From contig NC_057373.1 of NCBI RefSeq assembly GCF_016906535.1, forward strand, positions 3,224,001-3,288,000: a DNA stretch of 64,000 bases, written 5' to 3'. Below, piece after piece: positions 42,875 to 55,661 of this stretch (the first letter of the stretch is position 1; each line of letters begins with the position of its first letter). The position numbers and the translations under genes were made by a program. The notes under the pieces were generated by a model. It made no database searches, was not told where the DNA came from, and saw nothing but the letters and a program-made list of their open reading frames with translations. The stretch is from Rhizoctonia solani. Lineage: Eukaryota; Basidiomycota; Agaricomycetes; Cantharellales; Ceratobasidiaceae.

Positions 42875-44489
42875 TTCTCGATTTGGTTTGAGAGCACGCT
42901 TGGCTTGGATCGGCTATTACCTTTGTCTTGGACACTATTTTCGTTTTAGGGCACTTCCAGTTTTGCGGATTATGGATTAATTCATTTTGTTTCAGTTCCA
43001 GTTCATCTCTATTTTCTTGCTCCTATTGTTCACTTTGCTTACTTGTCCAACTACCCTTGGGGTTGATTTGTCTTGGACCACTATCTCACCTCTTATTGTT
43101 ACCACTTTCGTTCCTCTATTTTCTGCTGGGCGGACTTTTTATATACTACACGTCGCGTGTTACAGTCACTCGTTTAGTCATTTTGTTTCCTCTCTACTCG
43201 TCGCATATCTGGCAATTACATTCAGTAACATGTACATCGAACTTAGCGTCCTCACTTAAAATGCATTTCATACTATTCGTTCGCACCAAGTCCCCTGTTT
43301 CATGCGTGACTGGTAGAAGCGGTACAGCAACCCCCTGCTCTCCCTTTGCGATCGCTAACATTGCTACTCTGGCCAGTTGATATGCTCGCTTACAGCTTAG
43401 GTGGAGCCGGGGCAGATCCACAACCCGTAATATTCCCGTGCCTGGGTCAAGGTCTATGTGGATTGTTACGCATAGTCCGGAGCCCCGGTTACGGTCCCGG
43501 ACTGTGGAGGTCATATACGAGAATATTAAATCTCAGCATTATGGAAGGTTAGCATCTCCCGATATCGATGCAACGTGCCGGCGCGCATCTGTATCCCATA
43601 AGAAAAAAGATTTTCCCAGTTTAAATTTCCTGCTTCACTTCTATGCGAAATGAAAGGAAGCAAGGGGAACGGAGAGCGTGACCAAGGGGAATCGGGCCGT
43701 TGAACCATGCATATTGCCACGAAGGTTAAGCGAAGTCCAAAAGCAGGATCAACGCTGAAAGTCGTCATATATGCACAGTCGGTAAACGTGTCCGACCTCC
43801 TGTCTCTAGATCATTTTTCAACGATGGATGCGTGAATAGGATCGGCATTGTCATGCGGGGCCAATCGTTGAAATGCGTGGGCACGCGACGACGACAAGAC
43901 AATGGAAAGAGTAATCGAATCTGCGCCGATTCGTTTGCGTCGAGTCGCAGCGTCCTTGGCTCGATCCGACTCTAAGCGAGGCGTGACTTTGAAATATTCG
44001 GCCATGAAATATGTACTCCGAGGAGATATGTGAGATGTATATTGATAAGACAAGCCTTCTTGCGATCCGTTCTTGTCCGTTGCTCTCTGTTAAATTTAGT
44101 TTAATCATATTTCATAAAATCGACTGGATCAACGGATGGTCCGACACGTGAGCGTTTGAAATATCTTTATCGAGAAAAGCCCCCCCCACACGTCACGTGA
44201 CTGTGACTAGTGGCGCTGTGGAGCACCACTGGTTCTACAGCCTACCGGCTAAAGTGGGGCGGTACGAGCGAAAGCAGCCGATCCGCACGACGATCGGAGT
44301 TCGGTGAATCTTGTATCGGCACGGGGAAAGTGCAAACGTAATTGGCGAGGGCGAAACGAGCCCGTGCTAACCACAACCGTACAGGTAAGTTGTGACGCCA
44401 ATGGAGTAAAGACTTGTTTGAATGGCATCGTCCCTGACTAATCATTTTAGGTACTTGATTAACGGCGACCATAACCTGAGATTGCCTCC
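42875..44489. other. Intergenic spacer
   Basis: T-rich 3' flank of the Sel1 gene to about 43260, then mixed sequence. The open frames here are unsupported. An E-box TCACGTGA is at 44193-44200. Confidence 0.4.
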
Positions 44490-45185
44490 ATGCCATTTGA
44501 GTCTATGCCTGACGCGCCACTGCTCTGCCCATCCGACAAGGCTCGTCTCGTGATTGTATGTCGCGCGAATGTCGAACAGAGATTGTAGGTTGATTAGGTG
44601 TCTAGGCCTTCGTCATTGCGAAGCACGTGCCGAATGGCCTTACTCCTATAGGTAGGTTCCTTTATCATCGATTACAGGCCATTTACTTACATTCAATGGA
44701 TCAACAAGAGTATGTGAGGCGGCTTCGAAACGCATTTCCTGTATCATCGAGTAACGATGGTATTGCAAGCCCGTGGATTGAGCAAATCGAGCTTCTTCAA
44801 CAAGAGTTGAAGTTTGCTCGGGCAAGCGAAGCCCATGCGAAGCTTGGTGAGAACTTGTCTCGGGCACAAATGTCCTCGAAATATGTCACATATATTTATC
44901 GTAAAGCTCCCGGTTGCTCCAGAGCTTGCATCCTATCAGATCCAGCATCCCCCTTCCTCGGCGCCAGGGATAGATGTTGATCTTCCAGTGGGCGAGGCCA
45001 TAACCAAACGTTCTGCCCCAGACTCTCCATCATCTGGGTCCAAAAAGAACCCCAAAAGGAAGAGAAAGCAAGCCGATACCCGTTCCACGAATTCTTCATC
45101 AAAACTTTCTTCCGCTGAACTTGAGCTTGCGTTAGAACAAATACAGTCCGGCAAGTTATCGTTCTACGGCATGCCAAGGCGCTAA
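44490..45185 (+). CDS. Unrecognised basic protein, possibly the first part of a longer gene
   Basis: Exons 44490-44555, 44606-44846, 44923-45185 give about 189 aa. It starts MPFESMPDAPLLC and has an amphipathic helical middle (IEQIELLQQELKFARASEAH). A Ser/Lys-rich segment contains KKNPKRKRKQ, a likely nuclear localisation signal, and a helix (SAELELALEQIQSG) precedes the end SFYGMPRR. I do not recognise a family. The next coding segment begins only 23 bp after the stop with no ATG, so the two may belong to one gene with an unresolved junction. Confidence 0.5.
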
Positions 45186-45208
45186 CCCGAGACCGTGTAT
45201 TACCTTAG

Positions 45209-46307
45209 TCTTTGATCCCGGGGCGCACATACAAAGTATAGGTCTAGTTGCGACCCTGCTACGTCTCAAAACTCAAACTCAATCCGCCCAACTCTTTGTG
45301 AGCAAGGATAAGCATATCTACACAGTAAATTAACTTCTGTCTAAAGGAGGATCCAGGAACAATATCGCACATACATAATCTCGTCAAACGCTGTTTGACA
45401 GATGTTGGCGCTCATATTCGCCATGTATGCACCAATCCGATAGACGAACGTTCGTTTGATGGCTTGAACGCCCTGCAAACAATTCTTCCACCACTCCTAA
45501 TTGCCACCACTCACATATCCCGCCCAGGTAAGTACCCCCGATCTTATCTTGTACGTTCCAGGCTCCATAGTCTAATTAAACTAAATGCCATTAATGCATC
45601 CCTTCCTCCTTGCGCCGCACCCAAACACATACCGAACAACTCCGACGATAGGCCCAGACCTTTCGCACGCCCTGGTCACACTCGTTCTTCCCATTATCCA
45701 TGCTTTTCATCCTATTTCGTTGGCATTGGTTTATCCTGCCATGCGAGCGACCGTGCCCAGCCGGACTCGGCGGGGCAAGCCTAAAACAGGTGCACGCGCC
45801 GTACGAGAGTCCGAGGAGATGTCTGCAGCATATCTAGCCGACGTTCGACCGGGGCTATCGGCCATTCTGTCTATGGTGGCGCGGGCAGGAATCGGGAATG
45901 GCATGATGTATGCGGTCTTACCGGTCGCATGCAAGGCAATTCGTGACCTCTGTGCAACAGTCACGCAACCCCGAGACTCTGACCGACGAACGATCCGTAC
46001 AGGTGCCTGGGCGGTGCGAGATTCCGTATGGTACTTGTGCAGTGCTTGCCACACTGTATTGGAAGGCATACGACTTACCAACCAAGATGCAGAGCTATTG
46101 GGTAGTTGTGCGGATCTAGTCGTCGAGGCACTACGATTGGGTGTATGCACTGAGACGCGCGTTCTTGATAAGGCGCAGCTCGGAGCCCAAGAGGCGCGTC
46201 CGAGTCAACCTCTACCAATTGCTTCGCGAACGCACATGAATGATGCGGTGCGAGATATGCTATGCGCGCTCCTCGAACGGATCATGCTCGGGTTTCCAAG
46301 TTCCTGA
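45209..46307 (+). CDS. Unrecognised helical protein (5' end unresolved)
   Basis: Segments 45209-45324, 45347-45527 and 45652-46307. The last intron (45528-45651, gtaagt...gatag) fits in phase. The first gap (45325-45346) is only 22 nt, very short for an intron, although the phase fits. The product is rich in Leu/Ala helices (IGLVATLLRLKTQTQSAQLF, LNALQTILPPLLIATTHIS, LVTLVLPIIHAFHPISLAL, GNGMMYAVLPVACKAIRDL), suggesting an alpha-solenoid. No ATG starts the frame; a shorter alternative would start at ATG 45585 and run uninterrupted to 46307 (240 aa). It probably continues the preceding gene. Confidence 0.45.
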
Positions 46308-49300
46308 TTTATGAAGCTTTTGTTGATGCCATGCGAGAAGTTCGCTTGTTGTTTGGTGTATGTGTTATTTATTCCATATATTACCTGTGTCTTATTATAA
46401 ATAAGAATGTAATTTACCTTTATCCTTCTTTGGGTCCTGTTCGAATAATACATGCCATCTTATGCGCCAATGGCACAGGAGCAGTAAGCGAGTGCTGTGC
46501 AAGGGTGTCCTGAGTTCCCAACTCGACGACGAGATCCCTGGATAAACCAATCGGGAATCATAGCTATGATTTCACCGTCGATTACCCAATAAGCTAGACG
46601 TTCTTGAAGCAATGTCACCTCATGTCACCGTATGTACGTACGAACAAATAGCAAGCCATCTCTCCGTGATTGACACCGAGAGGTTTTGATTTAGTCTCGA
46701 ATATTTATGATTTTATTGTTGAATATATTTACATTGACCGCGCCACGAAGGATTGTCAGGTAAAGAAGGTTATATTTTACGACTAATAATCAACACGCGC
46801 GCTCCTATGGCTTAGTCTATCAGGTTTCAGTTTAGGCGATCCAGGAAGGAGTATCCAAAGCAAGCTCACGCGAAGGTTTAACAGAGAGCACCCCAGACGC
46901 TAGGGACGGGCCGGGGGCGTCAAACCATCACCACCGCCCATGAACTTTGTCCGGGCGTAAAGTGCCCCCTTTCATTAGTGTGCAATAAACATTGCATGCC
47001 AGCGCACGTCCAACAGCCTACAGCCCTGGGCGTCGGTAATACTCCACTCTGGCAATCATACACGGCTATCATGAGTGAGCCAAGTGCTCAGGGTCAGGAC
47101 CTATTTTGACTATAGCCCCAATAGGCGTGACAAGGATCGCCATAACTCGACTACCTCGTAGGGTGTATCCCTTTAAACTCTCCCATGCATTCTGTCGGCA
47201 ACGGGAGTCTGGCGCCGACCGGCGGCAGGAAGGACGACGGCCGCTCAAATTGTCAGCCGGCTAGATAAAGACATCAACGCACGATTATCTATCCCTTCAG
47301 CCTTGGCGGACAGGTAGATGCGGCAAGACAGGAGGGTATCATACGGGTGTGTCTTAGTGTGAGAACTCCATTAGGAATTATATCCAGGAACACGCGAAAT
47401 GACCACACAACCGAGTTGATCACGGGTGACCAAGTATAGACGCAAGTTCATCGGGCAGGTAATATCGACAAGATATATATTTTTGATCCTAGTCGCTACG
47501 ATACCTGTCCTCCCGGCAAACTAAGCGGCAGGCTTAGGTTATCAAGCTATATTGCCGACCGGGGCGCCCAGACAAAAGCGAAAGCTGGAGCCCTATGCCC
47601 GGGCAGAGACAACGGAGAATAGAGCACAAGGGGAGTAGAGTTGAGTTATTGACCAGAGAGCTGCGACAATCTCAACACGTTGTCCACTGCACGGTCGTCG
47701 ACCAACACGTTTTGTAAACGAATTTAGGTCGACTGGACAGAGGAGCCGCCGCTAGCGGTCCGAGCATGGGCGCGTGCGGGTGGAGGTGACTCGAGATTCA
47801 CCTAGGATGACCATATATGGGTTCCTGAGGCACCGGACGGGGCAGATAATACGTAGAGATGGTGTCAATGGCCGAGTATACGCCACTTCTCCAACACGAG
47901 GCTGCACATCTATAACGTGCATCCCCCTGGTAAACTTTGAGATCCAAGCAGGTAGGAGTTGTTTCTGAAGCATTAAACTGCAGATAGGGGCCCGGTGGCC
48001 AAGTCTCCCATATATGGGTGTAACGCTTGGTTACATGTATTTCTCCGAGCCAAGTGCCATGCTCTTTTTTTTTTTTTTGTTAAGAAAAAGAAAATTTAAA
48101 TTTTTCATTGTCTTCTTTTCTTTCTTCTTGTTCTTCTGTTGCGCGCGCCCTCCAGGTTCTGAGCGTGTTCATATTTCTCATGCTTGGGTTGTCCAGAGCG
48201 GGCCGGGAGCGGAGCGGTAGAATCAACATCTATATATGTGTGACAGATGGGAGAGGGAAGTTGAGGAAGGTGTTGAATATCTTACAAGTTTGCTTATGCG
48301 TGACTGATGACTGATGGCGCGACTCGCCCTGGTTTGAAAATGCGAGTGACAGATGGGATAGACTGGAACAGATGTTTCGAAACACACACAGCAACAGTCG
48401 ATCCGAAATGAGACCTAGACCGAACAAGCCACAGTGGCCGCCCCAGGTGCCACAAGTGGGTGTCGCGCCTACCTGTTCCGGGTCGATCTCCCTTTCATAT
48501 TTCTTCACTCTCTTTTCGCCTATTATCACTATCATTACTATTGTTTTTATTGTGCAGCGCGAACTCTGAGGGAAAGAAACGGGTTGACAAAAGGAACCAG
48601 TGGGTCCGTTGTCGAGCGGGGCGGTGGAGCCTTCCTCGTATGGCCAATCAACCTCGATTAAGCCAAGTTTGCATCGCACTTTGAAAAGCCAACGTGAATG
48701 ACCAAATGTATACCAGCACGGAGTCCGTTAGTGCCGAGATAGGCAAAAGAAGAGGGAAAGCGAGTCGGGTTGGCCGTATATCCAATACCGGGCGCAGTCT
48801 GCGACTTTGTCCGGACATGACTTTGACAGCTTTTATAGAATAGCTCCAAAATGGCCGATTATTCGTATCCCATACGTGAATATATTACGATTTAGTCCAA
48901 TGCCGCTTGTTTACCTTTCCGGCCGGCCGAGATGTGTTGAATTCAGTTCGCCCGAGATGATTGACAGATGAGCTCAAGCCGGGACTACGTAGATAAGGAT
49001 CAACGGGCACATACACGCTCATGTATATTTTAAAAAAAACGTAGCTTTTTCTACTCGCTAGAGAGATAACATCAAACAAACGTGGACGGCAATACGGCTT
49101 TACATTCGATCAACTTTCTCGTCCGGCGGTCCTTGCGTTACCCAATAACCCAGTCACACACGTACACGCTGTATAACATAACACGTATTCCAATCAAAAA
49201 CACATTAATTAAAGAATCATAAATAGGTCCCGTTTGGCACGTGGACGAGCTGTGATGGGAGATATAAATGGGCCAAACTGGCCGGTCAGAGACGGGCTTC

Positions 49301-51523
49301 CCGTGTAACAACGTGCAAATGACCTTCTATATGTGTAGCATACGGTGCATGTGCATGCGCACGGGTCGAAGGGATGAAGATGGAGGGGGAGGGGGCGATG
49401 TAACATGTGCGATTGCGTCGTCGTCGTAGGTCCGGCCGCATACACCTCGTGTCGTTAACGGGTTGAAAAAAATTTTGGGAGCTCTCTTAGGGGTTGAAGA
49501 GATCTGCAAAGAAGGAGGGGGGGGGATGAATGGGTGCATGTATGCGGATATGGATGCGATTATTATCTAGGTTCATCGTCGAGCTGAGATGGTGTGGGGC
49601 AGAGACCTAGGAGGGGGCATACCAAGGGGAACGAACCACTACTGGCATGTGACCTCGCCCGGTCCCTATGTCGGGATCCCGGATCCGGGCCCGCCCCCCC
49701 CCTCCCGTGCCCCGACGTCTTCCGAGAAGGCTATACCTAAAGTGCCTGACACGTCGATGTGATTTTGGACTCTAGGTGGGGGGTGGGGTGGTCAATCGAA
49801 GCTCTGGTTGTCGAGTCGCGTGGACGGGGAATCGTCGCTACGCCGCGGATAAATTCTGAGCATTTACCATCACGATCAAATCAAGGGGCAGACCAGACAC
49901 GAATATTAGAACTTTTTTTTTTACATGTGTGCAAAGGTAGAACTCTGGAAGGATGCCGGGAGAAGAAAGAACTTGGCCAACTAGAAAAATAATGGGGAAT
50001 GTTTACTTGGCTACGAGCGGTATGGACTCGTCCGTCATGATCATCCATCACCCAGAGGCAGGGAGCGCTCGAGTTTCCTTTCTTGGCGGAATGGAACGCA
50101 TTGCAAATTCATTTCACGGGTGGCTGAACTGTTAGGTCGTTCTCAAACACGCCGACGAGGACACTAAAGGGGGGGGGGGAAGACCACCAAGACGACGAGC
50201 GACTGTCGACCAATGATTTGCAAGCTGGTTGTAATTGATGTGTGTCCCAAGACGCGACACGCTCCGCGCGGCATGTGATTTTCATTTCGCGAGTGGGTGG
50301 TGCCACCCAAGCGGACTAATTGACTAGCGGACGGGTTGTGGTGGCTGTGGCTTCAACACCTATGCGAATTCCGCATGGCACATGTGGGATGTGGATGACA
50401 TGTCGGCTCAGGCTTATCGCCATAACCGGTCGCCAAACCACGCACGACCTGTCGCGAAACGTCGCGCCGCATGGGTTAAATTAGGCAACTCGCTAAAAGT
50501 GCAACGCCGTGTCAAGTGTATCGTGTGACAAGTTGGAACCATTATACTCCACATGGAGTAAGGGAGGGGGGGTTCAACATATGAGCTGAGATTATATTAG
50601 AACCAACGGAACGAGCGAATGGGCTTCGAACAAGTAGTAGGAGCGGTCGATCGTCCATGACTTCGAATGGTTCTCTCTAAAGGCTATTGGAGCGGGGCAA
50701 GACTGACGGATTTAGCGAATGGACCGAGTTTTGAGCGAGGTATGATTTACGCCGTTGGCGATCATCTGGCGAATACGAACAGAGTGCCTAAAGAGGGCGG
50801 TATATGCTTAAACCGCAAGTGAAACACGGAGACTGGGTCCCTGTGACTAAAGACTAAATGGCTCGCTGAGGCGGGCGGGGCCCAGTGGTACCCCGAAAGT
50901 GTCATGCGAGTCTGGATTCACGAGCCACGGCGAATTTTAGGCAATCGGGGGGCTGTTTTCTCGTAATTGGACTAAGAAATTGTATAATGTACATTATGTT
51001 TTTAGTGCTACGCGGGGACAGCATGGGACGGCAGGGAATATGTGCGGGGACAGGCCGGTTCACGTGGAAAGCTCCCCGCCGCTTGTGCAGCCGGGCCGGA
51101 GGCAATGGAAGAGTGGATTACCGGAAAATAAAAACGAAATTGACCCTGGATTGCCAGCGACTCATGGACTCATGGAGTGTGTGTGCGCCACGGCAGGGAA
51201 CAGGGATACCGGCAACTCAGGACGACGGCAGACTCGGAGTGAGCAAGGCTGTCGAGAGCACAAGGGTGAGAGCGCAAGGGAACGAGTGTGTGACGGGTAC
51301 CGTTACGGTGGGTGGAGTGGTGACGGATCCGCGGGTGGGAAAGAAGCGGGCGATTGGAGATTGGGTGTTGCTTCGTAGCGGCGTTGGGCACGCGGTAGAT
51401 TTGGAGTGATGAAATTTGAATCAAATTCTAGAAGCGGTTAGCGCTGCTGGTAATTGAGAGAGGACCCGGGAGTATATACAGACCCGCCCCAGACCTGTCC
51501 CCACATCGTTCCCCCTCGCCACA
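46308..51523. other. Gene-poor 5.2-kb region
   Basis: No gene is supported on either strand. It contains homopolymer tracts (T run near 48066, G runs near 49506 and 50170) and many short frames without family features, including two overlapping ones at 50885-51409. CpG content is normal, so it is not part of the decayed repeat island. Confidence 0.45.
51473..51478 (+). promoter_or_regulatory. TATA box of the FYVE gene
   Basis: TATATA 46 bp before ATG 51524, within agtatatacagacc. Confidence 0.45.
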
Positions 51524-52649
51524 ATGTGCCTCTCCGAAGTCCTCGCCCGCCATGCTCACGAGCAGCCTGTTCTGGCTCGTCAACCAGCGTCTGCGCCCTC
51601 GTCGGCCTACTCTGATGAAGACTTGGAAGGATCGGTCGAGTCGGGTGCGTACTACCGCATGCCTCCATACATGCGCATATGTGCTTACTTACTTGTTTGT
51701 CCAGATGCCACCTCTACCTCGAGTGTGCCCGCCACTCCCGATGTGACCCAGCCCGCCTCCCCCTCGCGCCCCGCCCTGTCTCTGCTCATCACCCAGATGC
51801 GACCGAAATACGCGGTGAGGCCCAATGAGCGCCTTGCCGTCCTGCTCCCCAAGTCTCTCTGGAAACCAGACAACATGGCGGACGAGTGTGATATCTGGAC
51901 TTGCACTACCCGATTCTCGCTGTTCGAGCGCAGACATGTAAGTCACAAGCCCCCTATGTCTAGTGGCGTGTGCTCACAAGTATATGCAGCATTGCCGCAA
52001 GTGTGGAGGTGTGTTTTGCCAAGCGTGCTCTTCCCAGCAGACGCTCTTGCTCGATACGACGGACCTTCCGTTCTTCTATCCTCCGGCTGATCTGTCGCTT
52101 GCCGACGGACCCCCAGGGCCGATGGTCAACTCGCGTGTGTGCGACGACTGCCATGCGCTCATCTACGGACGACCCACTCCCTCGTCCCTTGCCTCCCAAT
52201 CCTCCACCACCGACCTCCCGGGTCTCTCCCACTCTATCAGCTCCGCATCTTCGTCGAGCGTTCCATTCCCCTCTCGCCCCTCCCTTTCCCGCACGAGCTC
52301 CAACTTGTCTTCCGAGCGTGCCCGTGTCCGCCGCAACAGCGCCCAGCAGCCGAGGTCCTCTTCCTCCTCTGTGCGCTCTGTCAACTTCAACTCCCACCCG
52401 GCCCACCGCCGCACCATTGTGCCCGAACCCCCAGCTCCGGCCGACCTCGGTGTGCTCGCGACATACCCGCTCCGCCAGCCAAGTGCTCAATGCAAAGCCA
52501 ACGGCGGTGGCCTCTGGCAACCCCGCCAGTCCCGCTACGACTCTCGCCGCTCCTCGCCCCGACGGGTCCTCGAGGAAGACGACGAGTCCGAGGACGAGGG
52601 TCCATTGCCCAAGCAATCCCGACTCCGCATGTACCGCGCCTGGGACTGA
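51524..52649 (+). CDS. FYVE zinc-finger protein
   Basis: 337-aa protein. Exons: 51524-51644, 51705-51937, 51990-52649; both introns agree in phase. Residues 80-165 form a FYVE domain: the WKPDNMADECDIW leader (WxxD motif), the ligand motif RRHHCRKCGG formed across the second intron, then VFCQACSSQQ and RVCDDCHALIYG supplying the remaining zinc cysteines. FYVE domains bind phosphatidylinositol 3-phosphate, so the protein is expected on endosomes or vacuole. The C-terminal half is Ser/Pro/Arg-rich and disordered and ends KQSRLRMYRAWD. There is no RING or GAT domain, so it is not Pib1 or Vps27. The precise role is unknown. Confidence 0.85.
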
Positions 52650-55600
52650 GTCCCTTGTCTGTTCTGCCTTTTCGTCTCCCATCCGCGCTAGTAGCCTCAT
52701 CTTAATTGCTCTCGGTCTACCATGCCACGCTTTCTATGCAACCGACTGCATGCTTTCGGATACTCCGCGTCGTCCCTCCACATCCGTATAATCATTTATG
52801 ATACTATTTATCACCTTCTGTATCGGTTAGCGCTTTGCGTTGTACTGGTGCCCCTGTTCTTCTATGTTGTCTTAAACCTGTACTTCTGCGATGTTATGGT
52901 GGTCAATCTTTTGTTTATCCTCTATGTCTTACATCTCTCTGTCTCGCTGGGCTCTTGTTCATCTGTATTTTTTCTGCATCGGTTTTGTGTCAATCGATAT
53001 CTCTGCGTTCATCCCACACAATTCATCCCGCGTGAATAAGTAACAAGGTTCAATTTCAACCCGGCCAGGACGTTCCAGTTGGAAACAGAAACACTCTTCT
53101 TGGCGCTCAAGAAGGCAAGAGAATGTTCCAAAAATGGATACCCGGACTTGAGAGAGGGGATCCCCATTCCCCAAGGTAAATCGTGGATCGTCCTCTCTCT
53201 TGGGTGAAAACCTGCCCAAGCCGGGTCCGATAAATCCCTTGGACTGGCAGGCGGGGGAGGGAGCGACGTCCGAGCACCCCGAATCTCGACAACTGAATGC
53301 CACACGCAGGTATATGCGCATACGGCCGAGACCGCGCCATTCCCTTGTGATTTCGCCCGCACCATTCAGTCGCTCCCCATCTACATCCGTATCAGTATCT
53401 GCATCTCCCATCCTCTAGATCTCCTACCCACCTCCTCTCCCCTTCCGACACTCTTCCCTGGCTCAAGCTTTGAGCCGTTCCACAACTCACCACCCACTCC
53501 TTCCATGTCCGGATCTGATCCCACGAAATCAGGGCCATCTATAGGGGCTCCTCACTATTGCGCGCAACGTGTTGGGTTCTGCATATGATACCTACCCAAA
53601 CCTCCTTGGAACATCACCTCGAGAACTCGAACTTGCTGAGGTTATGCCGGGTGGCTGTGTTGACTTGTGATCCCCCCCCCTCGTACACGTCTCGCAAGTC
53701 TGGCCTTGGAGCGTAGTCATGTGTTTGTCTTGTCATGTTCGAGTTATTTTGGGATTACGAATCCGATGGGGGGGGTCATTTCGCCGTGGTTGTTCAAATA
53801 GAGTCTTGTTCTGGGTCTTGCGTGATCTCGCTAAACATTGTTGGTTTTTTTGGTCATTCATTTCGTCCTTGCCGTTGTTTGAGACCTGTGTAAATGGGGA
53901 AAATGGGGCGCAATGTCCTTTTTTTGACACACCCCGCTCACGTACAGAATTATTGGATACCAGGTCGCATAAATTCATCCTCCATCTGAACAACTCCGCT
54001 TTGTCCTGTGGCGCGCGTCGGAGGTCGGTGGGATGAATTTGATTTCTGTGTTCTCCCGACTCGCTCCTTGGTTTAAGCGAGCGAAATGAACGAATGAATA
54101 CATGAATGAATGGACGAATCCATATCAGATCTCTCTCGCTCGATGACAACTCGGCAGAACATGTTATTTTTCTCTTGTTTTTTTCTCTCTCTCGCTTGCT
54201 GATATGATCAGGTTGAATTCCGTCCTTGTTCTGAATCAGATCATGATCAGGTTCAGTGTGGGGGAACAGGAGGGGGGGACACTTGGTCAACTGGGGATCG
54301 AGCTCATGGCCAAGATCACAGAATGAACTGTATGACGATGCCGGAATTCAAATGGGTTATTCTGTCCCCCCCCTTAAGGCCTCCCTTCTTCATTCCAGGC
54401 CCCCCGAACCTTTATTCATTTCAACCTGCGTTCCACGCATAATTACAACAACGATCTGGCTATGCCATATAAAGTGATCAATCAGAATCTATGATTGTAT
54501 GCATACGTGATCGACATGACTAGGACTAGATGATAATTAGTCCCGTTTATTTCATCGAGACGTCACTGGACCTGCGTGGCTCACCGGTGAATAGTCTCGG
54601 CCCAATCATCAGCGGGGATCTTTAAAATTCAATACCAATAATTTAATGTGGCGGAGACCTAACATTCGTTAGTCTATCTAGGCTAGCTAATGAGTGGGCA
54701 GAACTTTACACACGGTTTGAGGGTGCTCCCTCTTCTTCACCAGAGGTGCACACGAAAGGAATTTTGACCCACGCAAGATACGCGATTCGCCCTTTGGTTC
54801 GTGGTGACCTCACTATGACAGCCCCCACCCCGATCAACCTTCTCCTACGGCTTCCCTCGCCACATACAGCACCCCCCTCCTCACCGCATACCCGAGCGCG
54901 AACCCGCCCGGGGGACAGTCCTGCGCCTGTGTCCGCTCGATAAAGCAGGTCCAAATGAGCTCATCATGCTATCTCCGCGATAACCCCTCGTCGCGTGGAA
55001 GTTTCTGACGTCAGCTTTTGGGGAGGGGGAGGAATAGGAGCTTAACCGTGTGTGGTGCCTGGGGTAGAGTCCCAAGGCCCGTGAGTTTGGTGGCGGATCA
55101 TACGCATCACCATCATCATGGGGAGTGTTGTTTTTACCCCATGTAATGGTTGGAAGAAGGTGTGGAGTCGTCGAGGCAGAATGGCCGTACACGGCCAAGT
55201 CGAGAGGATACGTTCGCACGCGAATGCTTGTCAACCTAGGATTATTTTCGGCCTGTTTGAGTGAGCTCGGTCTTGGTGGGTGGAAAAGCTGGTGGAGTCG
55301 AGTTAGCGCAATCGGTTAGAAGACCGCGAAAATTAGGAGGTATTCTTCATTACTATGAACGCATAGTCTCCACCGCCCGAGTGTGACACTCACCAAAAGA
55401 TAGATGCTGAAATAACAATCGAATTTACTCTTCTCGAACATCGACCATATGCTCAGTGGCGTTTGGGAAGGGCGACACCAACAATACGCGACGGGGCTGA
55501 AGCCCGTTTAACTCACTAGTATATCCAGGGGTAGATATATTGGCTTCTAGTTGTGATCCATGACGCAACACCGAAGCTAAACGTACACCCGCTACACATC

Positions 55601-55661
55601 GGGTCGTGCCCAGAGATCGACACATAAATAATTGAACAAAGCAAAGCGTGACACGGATAGA
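52650..55661. other. Intergenic region between FYVE and GPI3 genes
   Basis: No gene supported. The ORF at 52722-53039 is hydrophobic and T-rich, more like 3' flank. Homopolymer runs of C and G are frequent between 53670 and 54380. A tRNA-like A-box at 55300 has no B-box. Confidence 0.4.

Noticed and set aside
47752..48684. Several short frames on both strands
   Set aside because: Mutually overlapping, under 150 codons, and unlike any family.
50885..51409. Open frame of 174 codons
   Set aside because: It overlaps another frame of similar length, has no family features, and lies in the FYVE upstream region.
52722..53039. Hydrophobic 105-codon frame
   Set aside because: T-rich 3' flank composition; it starts right after the FYVE stop and has no homology that I recognise.
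53733..54290. Minus-strand frame of 185 codons
   Set aside because: Charged low-complexity translation from homopolymer-rich DNA without intron or family support.
55296..55370. tRNA-like A-box (tagcgcaatcgg)
   Set aside because: There is no B-box (ggttcgaatcc type) downstream and no cloverleaf can be formed.
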